Positions 1 through 7,546 of a stretch of DNA of 7,546 nt are shown here, one piece after another (within the stretch, counting starts at the first letter, position 1; every line of letters begins with the position of its first letter). Source of the DNA: Nitriliruptorales bacterium (GTDB lineage Bacteria > Actinomycetota > Nitriliruptoria > Nitriliruptorales > Nitriliruptoraceae); assembly GCA_030835875.1 (NCBI GenBank), contig JAURQY010000096.1:1-7546 (forward strand), written 5' to 3'. Under the pieces are notes generated by a model. The model saw nothing but the letters and a program-made list of their open reading frames with translations, was not told where the DNA came from and did not search any database. Both the position numbers and the translations under genes were made by a program.

Positions 1-1
1 C

Positions 2-712
2 CGACGGTTCGGTGACGGCGTCGTCGACCTGTTCGCGACCCGGTCTGAGAACCAGCGGCTCCGCGCCGAGAACGCCGAGCTCGAGGCGCGGCGGCGCGCC
101 TACGCGGACCTCGAGCGCGAGGTCGCGGAGCTGCGGGCGCTGCTCGGCTTCCGGGACGAGGTCGAGCTTTCGACCGTCCCGGCGCGCGTCATCGCCGTCG
201 CGCCATCCAACTTCGAGTGGACGCTCACGATCGACGTGGGCGAGGACGGCGGCATCGAGCGCGGCATGGCCGTCGTCGCCGCCGAGGGGCTCGTCGGGCG
301 CGTCCTCACAACCACGAGCAGCGCCTCGCGCGTACTGCTCGTCGTCGACCCGAACTTCTCCGTCGCTGCGCGCAGCGTCGCCACGTCCGCGCTCGGACTG
401 CTCGATGGCGGTGGCAGCGAGCCGCTGCGCTTCGCGCCGCTCGACCCGGGTCAGATCGTCGACACGGACGACGAGATCGTCACCGCGACGTTCCCCGGCA
501 GTGCGATCCCGTCCGGTATCCCGGTCGGCCGCATCGTCGCGCAGGACGAGCGCAGCTCACGGCTGTCGGCCTCCTACGACCTCCTGCCGTTCGTCGACGT
601 GACCCGCCTCGACCATGTGCTCGTCGTCCTGGCCGGTCCCGCCGACGACGTGCCCGCGTTCGAGGACTCGGATGCGCTGGACGTGCCGACGTCCGACGGT
701 GACGCCGGATGA
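2..712 (+). CDS. mreC: Rod shape-determining protein MreC (5'-truncated by window edge)
   Basis: The open frame enters from the window edge, so the start codon and the usual N-terminal membrane anchor are missing; 236 residues and the stop are visible. Visible residues 15-55 are rich in Glu, Arg, Leu and Ala (RSENQRLRAENAELEARR...), the dimerising coiled coil of MreC. After it comes the beta-rich periplasmic/extracytoplasmic domain, with family-typical stretches: ARVIAVAPSNFEWTLTID, GIERGMAVVAAEGLVGRV and the S.VLLVVDPNFSVAA strand. In known systems MreC is a bitopic membrane protein that binds and activates PBP2 and links it to MreB and MreD. The C-terminal tail is acidic (ADDVPAFEDSDALD), a weakly conserved region. 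An in-frame ATG at 236 lies inside the conserved domain and is not the start. The gene overlaps mreD by 4 nt. The call is firm from both sequence and context. Confidence 0.93.
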   Translation, partial: RRFGDGVVDLFATRSENQRLRAENAELEARRRAYADLEREVAELRALLGFRDEVELSTVPARVIAVAPSNFEWTLTIDVGEDGGIERGMAVVAAEGLVGRVLTTTSSASRVLLVVDPNFSVAARSVATSALGLLDGGGSEPLRFAPLDPGQIVDTDDEIVTATFPGSAIPSGIPVGRIVAQDERSSRLSASYDLLPFVDVTRLDHVLVVLAGPADDVPAFEDSDALDVPTSDGDAG

Positions 713-1230
713 GGACGCGTCGGCTCGCCGCCCTCGCCGCGCTCGTCCTCACCGCGCTGCTGCTCCAGCTGAGCGTCCTCCCCGTCATCGCGGGCGGCGC
801 CTTCGTCCCCGACCTCCTGCTCGTCCTCGTCGTCGTGCTGACCCTCGAGCACGGTGCGCGCACCGGCCTGTGGGTCGCCGCCTCCGGCGGGCTGCTCCTC
901 GACCTCGCGAGCGTCACGGTGCCGCTCGGCAGCAACATGCTCGTGCTCGTGACGGTCGCCTACGTCCTCGGACTGCTGCGCCCCTACGTCGCCGAGCGTG
1001 CGGACCTCACGACCGCGATCCTCGCTGGTGTCGCGGGGGCGCTCGCGGTGCTCGGTCAGGCTGCGCTCGCAGCGCTGCTGTCCGAGCAGGTCGCGCCGGG
1101 CGCGTCGGTCGTCGCGTGGTCGGTCCTCGTCGTGGGTGCGTTCGCGGTCCTGCTCGCTCCCATCGTGCTCCTCGTCGTCCGGCGTGTCCTCGTGCATCCG
1201 GACGAGCTGACGGCGGAGCTGGCCCGATGA
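709..1230 (+). CDS. mreD: Rod shape-determining membrane protein MreD
   Basis: This is a 173-residue, very hydrophobic protein with about five or six predicted membrane segments (roughly residues 5-25, 30-50, 55-75, 76-95, 103-126 and 134-158). It ends in a short charged cytoplasmic tail (VRRVLVHPDELTAELAR). The size, hydrophobicity, the PDLLLVLVV and GLLLDLAS-type segments, and the place between mreC and mrdA identify MreD. MreD is an integral membrane part of the elongasome, working with MreC to position lateral-wall synthesis. The sequence of this family is poorly conserved, so context carries much of the call. The ATG sits in an ATGA overlap with the mreC stop. There is no strong Shine-Dalgarno, so re-initiation by terminating ribosomes is likely. 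Confidence 0.88.
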   Translation: MRTRRLAALAALVLTALLLQLSVLPVIAGGAFVPDLLLVLVVVLTLEHGARTGLWVAASGGLLLDLASVTVPLGSNMLVLVTVAYVLGLLRPYVAERADLTTAILAGVAGALAVLGQAALAALLSEQVAPGASVVAWSVLVVGAFAVLLAPIVLLVVRRVLVHPDELTAELAR

Positions 1231-3263
1231 CCTTCAGCGTGAACGTGCCGGCGCCGCTCGACCGCTCGACGGTCCTGCGCCTCGCGTTCCTCGCGGCGCT
1301 GAGCGTCCTGCTGCTCGGCGCGCTGCTCGCTCGGCTCTGGTTCCTCCAGGTGCTCGCGGGCGACCGCTTCGCCGAGCTCGCCGACTCGAACCGGCTGCGC
1401 ACCGTCGTCTCGCAGGCTCCTCGGGGCCACATCCTCGCCTCCGACGGAAGCGAGCTCGTGGTCAACCGTGCTGCGCTCGCGCTGACAGCGGACCGTCAGG
1501 CGCTCGTCGACGCTGCGGGTGCGCCGCGCGACGAGGACGCCGCGCGGACCGTCCGCCGTCTCGCGGTGCTGCTCGGGATCGACGAGACGACGCTGCTGCG
1601 ACGCATCGCCGACGTCCGTTACAGCCCGTTCCGGCCCGTGCCCGTCGCGGTCGACGTCGACCCACGCATCGTGCTGACGGTCCGGCAGAACCAGGAGCTG
1701 TTCGAGGGCATCAGCGCCGAGACGATCCCCGTACGCGACTACCCGGAGGGCGACCTCGCCGCGCACCTCGTCGGCTACCTCGGCCAGATCAGCCGCGACG
1801 AGCTCGCCGAGGTCCGTTACGCCGACTACCGCGGTGGCGACCTCATCGGTCGCGGTGGGCTCGAGCAGTCCTACGAGGCCGAGCTGCGCGGCCGTGGCGG
1901 CCAGGAGGTCTTCGTCGTCAACCGGCGTGGCAGCGTCATCGACGTGCAGAGCCGTCGCGACCCGCAGCCCGGACTCGACCTCGTCACGTGGCTCGACCTC
2001 GACGTCCAGCGCGCCGTCGAGGACGCGCTCGCCGAAGGCATCGTTGCATCCCGCTCGATCCTCCGTCCCGACGGACGCTTCCTCCCGTCGACCGCCGGGT
2101 CCGCGATCGTCATGGACGCGCGCACCGGCGGCATCGTCGCGATGGCGTCCTACCCGACCTACGACCCGACCGAGTTCGTCGGCGGGGTGAGCACCGAGTA
2201 CTGGACGTTCGTCAACGACCCCGCTCAGGGCCAGCCGCTCAACAACCGTCCCATCGCCGGGCAGTACCCGCCGGGTTCGGTCTACAAGATCGTCTCGGGC
2301 GCGGCGATGCTCGAGGCGGACATCGTCGGGCCGTCCACGCTCGTCGGCTGCCCCGGGAGCTACACGGTCGCCGACGTCACCTTCCGCAACTGGAACCCTG
2401 CGAACGAGGGGTCGATGGACCTCGCGACCGCGCTCAAGCGGTCGTGCGACACCTACTTCTACGAGCTCGCCTACCGCCAGTGGCAGGCGGAGGAGCGCGC
2501 CGAGACCCCTGATGAGATCGTGCAGCGCGTCTCGCGCGAGTTCGGACTGGGCGAGCCGCTCGGCATCGACCTCCCGGGGGAGCGGGGCGGCGTGGTCCCG
2601 GGACGCGAGTGGCGCGAGGAGTTCTGGCTGCGCTACCGCGACGGGTACTGCGAGCGCGCGTCACGCGCGGAGCCGGGCTCGTTCGAGGAGGAGCTCCTGC
2701 TCGACCTGTGTCGCTTCGGCGGGGTGTGGCGCGGAGGTGACGCCATCAACATGTCGATCGGACAGGGCGACGTGCTCACGACACCGCTGCAGATGGCGGC
2801 CGCCTACCAGGCCGTCGCCAACGATGGGGTGCTGCTGCGTCCGACCGTCGGTCGTGAACTGCGCGAGGATGACGGCACGCTCGTGCGCACGATCGAGCCG
2901 GAGGTCGTGAGCGAGCTCGACCTGACCGAGGCCGAGCTCCGGAGCATCCAGCGGGGGCTCGAGCGGACCGTGATGGAACCGGGTGGGACCGGTTTCGGAG
3001 CGTTCCTCGGCTTCCCCTTCGATGAGGTCCCCGTCGCCGGGAAGACCGGGACCGCCGAACGCAAGCCGCGCGTCCCCTACGCCTGGTTCGCCGCCTACGC
3101 GCCGGCCGACGACCCGCGCTACGTCGTCGTCGTGAGCGTCGAGGAGGGCGGCGGCGGTTCGCAGACGGCAGCACCGATCGCGCGCCGCATCCTCGAGACG
3201 CTCTTCGACGTCCGGCGCGCCGATGCGCCCGCGTTCGTCGCCGGACCGGAGATCCTCGACTGA
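1227..3263 (+). CDS. mrdA: Penicillin-binding protein 2, class B peptidoglycan D,D-transpeptidase
   Basis: The protein has 678 residues. The ATG at 1227 lies in an ATGA overlap with mreD and has GGAG 8 nt upstream; the open frame reaches far upstream, but that part is out-of-frame reading of mreC/mreD. A short cytoplasmic end is followed by one membrane segment (about residues 16-38), the PBP dimerisation/pedestal domain (about 50-270; RGHILASDGSELVVNR near its start), then the transpeptidase domain. Catalytic motifs are all present: SVYK with nucleophile S351 and K354; SCD at 406-408, the SxD form typical of PBP2; and KTGT at 606-609. It crosslinks the glycan strands made by RodA, outside the membrane, during elongation. 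Between SxD and KTG there is an extra stretch with two cysteines (C475 and C495) before RGGDAINMSIGQGD; I recall similar Cys-bearing stretches in actinobacterial PBP2s. The symbol could also be written pbpA or pbp2. Confidence 0.95.
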   Translation: MTFSVNVPAPLDRSTVLRLAFLAALSVLLLGALLARLWFLQVLAGDRFAELADSNRLRTVVSQAPRGHILASDGSELVVNRAALALTADRQALVDAAGAPRDEDAARTVRRLAVLLGIDETTLLRRIADVRYSPFRPVPVAVDVDPRIVLTVRQNQELFEGISAETIPVRDYPEGDLAAHLVGYLGQISRDELAEVRYADYRGGDLIGRGGLEQSYEAELRGRGGQEVFVVNRRGSVIDVQSRRDPQPGLDLVTWLDLDVQRAVEDALAEGIVASRSILRPDGRFLPSTAGSAIVMDARTGGIVAMASYPTYDPTEFVGGVSTEYWTFVNDPAQGQPLNNRPIAGQYPPGSVYKIVSGAAMLEADIVGPSTLVGCPGSYTVADVTFRNWNPANEGSMDLATALKRSCDTYFYELAYRQWQAEERAETPDEIVQRVSREFGLGEPLGIDLPGERGGVVPGREWREEFWLRYRDGYCERASRAEPGSFEEELLLDLCRFGGVWRGGDAINMSIGQGDVLTTPLQMAAAYQAVANDGVLLRPTVGRELREDDGTLVRTIEPEVVSELDLTEAELRSIQRGLERTVMEPGGTGFGAFLGFPFDEVPVAGKTGTAERKPRVPYAWFAAYAPADDPRYVVVVSVEEGGGGSQTAAPIARRILETLFDVRRADAPAFVAGPEILD

Positions 3264-4426
3264 TGCCATCGATCGCACGCACCGCCAGACCCGGCCGCCT
3301 CGCTCGTGCGCTCGGCGTACTCGCGCCGCTGCGCGCCGTCGACCCGCTCATCGTCGCGTCCACGTTCGCGCTCATCACGATCGGCATGGTCGCGATCTAC
3401 TCGTCCAAGCTCGCGACGCTCACCGCGCAGGGGCTCCCGACCACCGCCTTCCTCAGCCGCCAGCTGATCGCCGGCGGGGTGGGCCTCGTGCTGCTCGTCG
3501 CCGCCACCGTGTTCGACTACCGCCGGTTGCGCGCGTTCATCCCCGTCGGTTTCCTCGCGACGCTGCTCCTCCTCGTGCTCGTGCTCACGCCGCTCGGCAC
3601 GAGCGTGCGCGGGTCGCAGCGGTGGATCTCGCTGCTCGGCTTCCAGGTGCAGCCGTCGGAGCTCATGAAGATCGCGCTCCTGCTCGCCCTCGCGATGCTC
3701 TTCAACGAGACGGAGGGCGTCCCCGGGCTCGGCCGGACCGCGTTCGCCGTGCTCCTCGCCATCATCCCGCTCGGGCTCGTCTTCGCACAGCCCGACCTCG
3801 GGACCTCGCTCGTCTACCTGTGGCTCACCGGCATCGTGCTCCTCGTCAGCGGTGTGCGCGTCCGCTACCTGCTGATGCTCGCCGGCATGGGGGCCGCGAC
3901 GTTCGTGCTGGGGCTCCGGACCGAGCTGATCCGCGACTACCAGGTCCAGCGCCTGACCGTCTTCCTCGGCGCGGACGCTCCCGACGCGGACTTCGCGGGT
4001 GCGCTGTTCCAGACGCGTCAGTCGATGATCGCCATCGGCTCCGGTGGGACGTACGGGCGGGGGCTCTTCGAGGGCACGCAGACCGCGCTCGCGTACGTCC
4101 CCGACAACCACACGGACTTCATCTTCACCGTCATCGGAGAGGAGCTCGGGTTCATCGGAGCAGCGAGCGTGCTCGCACTCTTCGGCGTGCTCATCTGGCG
4201 TGCGGTGCGCATCGCGGCGCAGGCCGTCGACCGCGACGCGATGATCATCGCGGCCGGGGTCGCGGGCATCCTCCTGATGCAGGTGTTCGTGAACGTCGGT
4301 ATGACCCTCGGGATCATGCCCGTGACGGGGCTCCCGCTCCCGTTCCTCAGCTACGGCGGGACGTCGCTGCTCAGCTGGATGGCGATGATGGGGCTCCTGC
4401 TGAACGTGAACCTGCGCCGACGCTGA
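3263..4426 (+). CDS. rodA: RodA, SEDS-family peptidoglycan glycosyltransferase
   Basis: This is a 387-residue polytopic protein, the normal length for RodA/FtsW, with about ten predicted membrane helices. SEDS motifs appear in order: RGSQRWI (116-122), QPSELMKI (130-137), QPDLGT (176-181), GRGLFEGTQT (275-284), PDNHTDFIF (280-288) and GLPLPFLSYGGTSLL (356-370). D285 in TDFIF matches the essential aspartate of SEDS polymerases (E. coli RodA D262). It polymerises lipid II into glycan strands and works as a complex with the PBP2 encoded just before it. RodA is chosen over FtsW because of the mreCD-mrdA neighbourhood and the PDNHTDFIF form. The ATG shares one base with the mrdA stop (TGATG), with GGAG 11 nt upstream, so translation is likely coupled. 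The protein ends in a basic NVNLRRR tail. It is the last gene before the 161-nt gap. Confidence 0.95.
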   Translation: MPSIARTARPGRLARALGVLAPLRAVDPLIVASTFALITIGMVAIYSSKLATLTAQGLPTTAFLSRQLIAGGVGLVLLVAATVFDYRRLRAFIPVGFLATLLLLVLVLTPLGTSVRGSQRWISLLGFQVQPSELMKIALLLALAMLFNETEGVPGLGRTAFAVLLAIIPLGLVFAQPDLGTSLVYLWLTGIVLLVSGVRVRYLLMLAGMGAATFVLGLRTELIRDYQVQRLTVFLGADAPDADFAGALFQTRQSMIAIGSGGTYGRGLFEGTQTALAYVPDNHTDFIFTVIGEELGFIGAASVLALFGVLIWRAVRIAAQAVDRDAMIIAAGVAGILLMQVFVNVGMTLGIMPVTGLPLPFLSYGGTSLLSWMAMMGLLLNVNLRRR

Positions 4427-4453
4427 TCCCGGTCCGCAGGGAGGGGCCGCTGA

Positions 4454-4459
4454 TAGGCT
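4454..4459 (+). promoter_or_regulatory. Possible -10 box (TAGGCT) ahead of the structured leader
   Basis: TAGGCT, inside TGATAGGCT, fits the loose TAnnnT -10 consensus of primary sigma factors. It lies 5 nt before the first base-paired stem, so a transcript would begin near that stem. The sequence at the expected -35 position (around 4431-4436, GGTCCG) is a poor match, so this would be a -10-dependent promoter if real. It is one of the few A/T-containing spots in a GC-rich gap, and that is weak evidence. Confidence 0.2.
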
Positions 4460-4464
4460 CGCCG

Positions 4465-4521
4465 CGTCCGTCGGGTCGCCCTGGCCGGAAGGCCACGGAG
4501 GGCGGTGCACCCCCACGGACG
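4465..4521 (+). promoter_or_regulatory. Predicted RNA hairpin 1 in the rodA-radical SAM gap
   Basis: The bases form an almost continuous long hairpin read by eye: 4465-4471 (CGTCCGT) with 4515-4521; GGGT 4473-4476 with ACCC 4509-4512; CGCCCT 4477-4482 with AGGGCG 4499-4504; GGCC 4483-4486 with GGCC 4491-4494. The loop is GGAA (4487-4490), a stable GNRA tetraloop. That gives 21 pairs in 57 nt, with two 4-nt bulges on the 3' side (ACGG 4495-4498 and GTGC 4505-4508). I do not recognise it as a known riboswitch or small RNA; it lacks signal recognition particle RNA and cobalamin box sequences. It may be part of a structured leader for the downstream operon, or of a terminator region for rodA. The high GC content raises the chance of accidental pairing. 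Confidence 0.45.
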
Positions 4522-4571
4522 GTGCCGCACCTCATCCCACGCTCGTCGCGTCGGGGAGGTGGGGAGGCACC
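4521..4571 (+). promoter_or_regulatory. Predicted RNA hairpin 2 with possible Shine-Dalgarno control, or rodA terminator
   Basis: The pairing seen is GGTGCC 4521-4526 with GGCACC 4566-4571; ACCTC 4529-4533 with GAGGT 4556-4560; CCC 4536-4538 with GGG 4553-4555; and ACGC 4539-4542 with GCGT 4548-4551, around a TCGTC loop. This is 18 pairs in 51 nt, directly abutting hairpin 1. The same ACCTC could instead pair with GAGGT at 4578-4582, which overlaps the ribosome binding site of the next gene. That gives two exclusive folds, one leaving the site open and one closing it. No U-tract follows, so if it terminates rodA transcription it would be the U-less type; the 5-nt distance to the Shine-Dalgarno fits a translational element better. 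Confidence 0.4.
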
Positions 4572-4576
4572 GGATC

Positions 4577-4581
4577 GGAGG
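4577..4581 (+). promoter_or_regulatory. Ribosome binding site GGAGG that sets the radical SAM gene start
   Basis: GGAGG is followed by a 6-nt spacer (TCCCGC) and GTG at 4588, in frame with the radical SAM domain. This is the best start signal for that frame; another in-frame GTG at 4609 has only GGAG 12 nt upstream. GGAGG lies 5 nt after the end of hairpin 2 and could be masked by pairing with ACCTC at 4529-4533. Confidence 0.7.
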
Positions 4582-4587
4582 TCCCGC

Positions 4588-6653
<2,066 letters not shown>

Positions 6654-6657
<4 letters not shown>

Positions 6658-7400
6658 GCGCCCGCTACCGGGTGCGCTGGACCAAGGAAGGGCGGACGCG
6701 CTTCGTGTCCGCCCGCGACCAGTCGTCGATCTGGGAGCGCGCGATCCGACGTGCGGACCTCCCGATCGCCTACTCGGAGGGGTTCACCCCGCACGCGCGC
6801 GTCTCGTTCCCCGACGCGCTCCCCGTCGGCGTCGCCTCCACAGGCGAGTACGCCGAGCTCACCTTCGCGGCACCGATCCGTGCCGACGACGCTCTCGCAC
6901 GACTGTCCGCCACCCTCCCCGAGGGCATGGACATCCTGACCTACACCGAAGTCCCTGCAGGCGCGCCGAAGCTCGCGAGCCTGCTCCGCGCGACCCTCTG
7001 GGAGCTCGTGTGGCCGCCGGTCGATGCGACCGCGCTCACGACGCTCCTCGAGCAGCGCTGCGACACCCTGCTCGCCGCGACGACGCACGAGGTCGTTCGG
7101 CACCGTCATGACGGTGACCGGACCCTCGACGTGCGTCCGGCGGTGGTGTCGCTCGCGGTCGCCACGGGTCCGACCCCCGATGGGTCCGGCACCCGCACCA
7201 CACTCCGTGCGGTCCTCCGCAACGATGCTCCCCTCATCCGTCCCACCGACCTGCTCGTCGCCCTCGGTGACGGCGAGGTCGCTCCGCCACATCTCGTCCG
7301 TCGGGTCGCCCAGGGCGTCCCGCAGGACGAGGGGCTGGTCGAGGCCCTCACCGGCGTGGTCGAGACGGTCCGGGACGACATCGTCGCGGAGGCCGCCTAG
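6654..7400 (+). CDS. DUF2344 / TIGR03936 radical SAM-linked protein
   Basis: This 248-residue soluble protein starts at an ATG in an ATGA overlap with the radical SAM gene, with GAGG 7 nt upstream. The N-terminal half has the family pattern: YRVRWTKEGRTRFVS (5-19), IWERAIRRADLPIAYSEGFTPHARVSF (26-52) and LPVGVASTGEYAEL (56-68). Where relatives I remember read SHxD after the first strand, this one reads SARD (19-22), so the usual histidine is missing. The C-terminal half is less conserved and ends in an acidic helix-like tail (VRDDIVAEAA). The family is named for its link to TIGR03960 radical SAM proteins and is thought to work with them; no reaction is known to me. Tight coupling implies made-together partners, possibly a complex. 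Confidence 0.88.
7101..7116. repeat. Perfect 16-bp palindrome inside the DUF2344 gene
   Basis: CACCGTCATGACGGTG equals its own reverse complement. It lies in frame in a variable, polar part of the DUF2344 protein (HRHDG), about 300 bp before the next start codon. Palindromes of this length can be dimeric-regulator sites, but one such site arising by chance in a GC-rich window of this size is not very unlikely. Confidence 0.3.
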
Positions 7401-7416
7401 CCCGAGCGAGTCCTCC

Positions 7417-7546
7417 ATGTCCGAGCACGACGAGACCACGACCGACGCCCCCGACGCCACGGCGAAGCCGGCGACGAAGAAGGCCGCGACGAAGAAGGTG
7501 GCCACCAAGAAGGCCGCGACGAAGAAGGTGGCCACCAAGAAGGCCG
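7417..7546 (+). CDS. Start of a Lys/Ala-rich protein, probably ribonuclease E/G (3'-truncated)
   Basis: Only the first 43 codons are in the window. The ATG follows the DUF2344 stop by 16 nt. It begins with an acidic/Thr stretch (MSEHDETTTDAPDATAKPAT), then becomes a repetitive cationic run in which the 5-residue unit TKK(A/V)A is repeated to the window edge. No catalytic domain is visible, so the product is inferred. In Actinomycetota the gene after the TIGR03960-DUF2344 pair is commonly an Rne/Rng ribonuclease with a long disordered N-terminal extension, followed by rplU, rpmA and obg. Other Lys/Ala-repeat proteins (histone-like or HU-tail-like) are possible. The Shine-Dalgarno is weak (GCGAG, 6 nt upstream), which suggests coupling to the upstream gene. 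Confidence 0.6.
   Translation, partial: MSEHDETTTDAPDATAKPATKKAATKKVATKKAATKKVATKKA
7477..7546 (+). repeat. 30-bp tandem repeat coding Lys/Ala units
   Basis: A perfect 30-nt period runs from 7477 to the window edge, about 2.3 copies (for example 7481-7510 equals 7511-7540). It codes a 10-residue unit, itself a doubled TKKAA/TKKVA pentamer. The exact nucleotide identity, including synonymous positions, points to recent slippage or unequal-crossing-over expansion. It continues beyond the window, so the copy number is unknown. Confidence 0.9.

Noticed and set aside
615..1226. A 5' extension of the mrdA frame through mreC and mreD.
   Set aside because: The extension is Arg/Ala/Pro-rich out-of-frame translation of mreC/mreD; the ATG at 1227 has a ribosome binding site and precedes the expected membrane anchor.
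4465..4571. Signal recognition particle RNA, cobalamin riboswitch or SAM-type riboswitch in the gap.
   Set aside because: A GGAA tetraloop is shared with signal recognition particle RNA, but the flanking conserved internal-loop bases are absent, and no B12 box or SAM-riboswitch core sequence can be found.
3223..4587. A 5' extension of the radical SAM frame through rodA.
   Set aside because: It is an Arg-rich shadow of rodA; the conserved domain begins after 4588, where GTG has GGAGG at 6-nt spacing.

Overview
This is a dense, all plus-strand, very GC-rich chromosomal segment from a rod-growing actinobacterium. The codon third positions are strongly G/C, the start codons are coupled through ATGA overlaps, and the gene order is mreC-mreD-mrdA-rodA, then a radical SAM/DUF2344 pair, then a Lys/Ala-rich open frame. 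From memory, the same order occurs in Streptomyces and other Actinomycetota, where an RNase E/G gene follows. Some sequences are divergent from textbook members, so a less-studied class (for example Nitriliruptoria- or Acidimicrobiia-like) is possible, but the sequence alone does not settle this.

Region 1 (1-4426) is the elongasome operon. It holds the 3' part of mreC, complete mreD, complete mrdA (class B penicillin-binding protein 2, a transpeptidase) and complete rodA (SEDS glycosyltransferase). All junctions overlap by 1-4 nt, which indicates translational coupling. MreC and MreD are the membrane scaffold linking MreB filaments (mreB is presumably just upstream) to the RodA-PBP2 synthase that builds lateral-wall peptidoglycan.

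Region 2 (4427-4587) is the only real intergenic gap. It holds two strong, adjacent inverted-repeat stems (4465-4521 and 4521-4571), followed 5 nt later by a good Shine-Dalgarno sequence and a GTG start. A short segment in the second stem can pair either inside that stem or with the Shine-Dalgarno. This is the best candidate in the window for something undescribed: a structured RNA leader, or alternatively a rodA terminator.

Region 3 (4588-7546) is a second, probably co-transcribed unit. It has a TIGR03960-type B12-binding-domain radical SAM protein, an ATGA-coupled DUF2344/TIGR03936 partner, and 16 nt later the first 43 codons of a protein with a Lys/Ala-rich repeated N-terminus, probably the RNase E/G gene. 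The biochemical role of the radical SAM/DUF2344 pair is not established as far as I know. Apart from the leader region, the window is a conserved housekeeping locus; I see no mobile elements, CRISPR, tRNA or rRNA.
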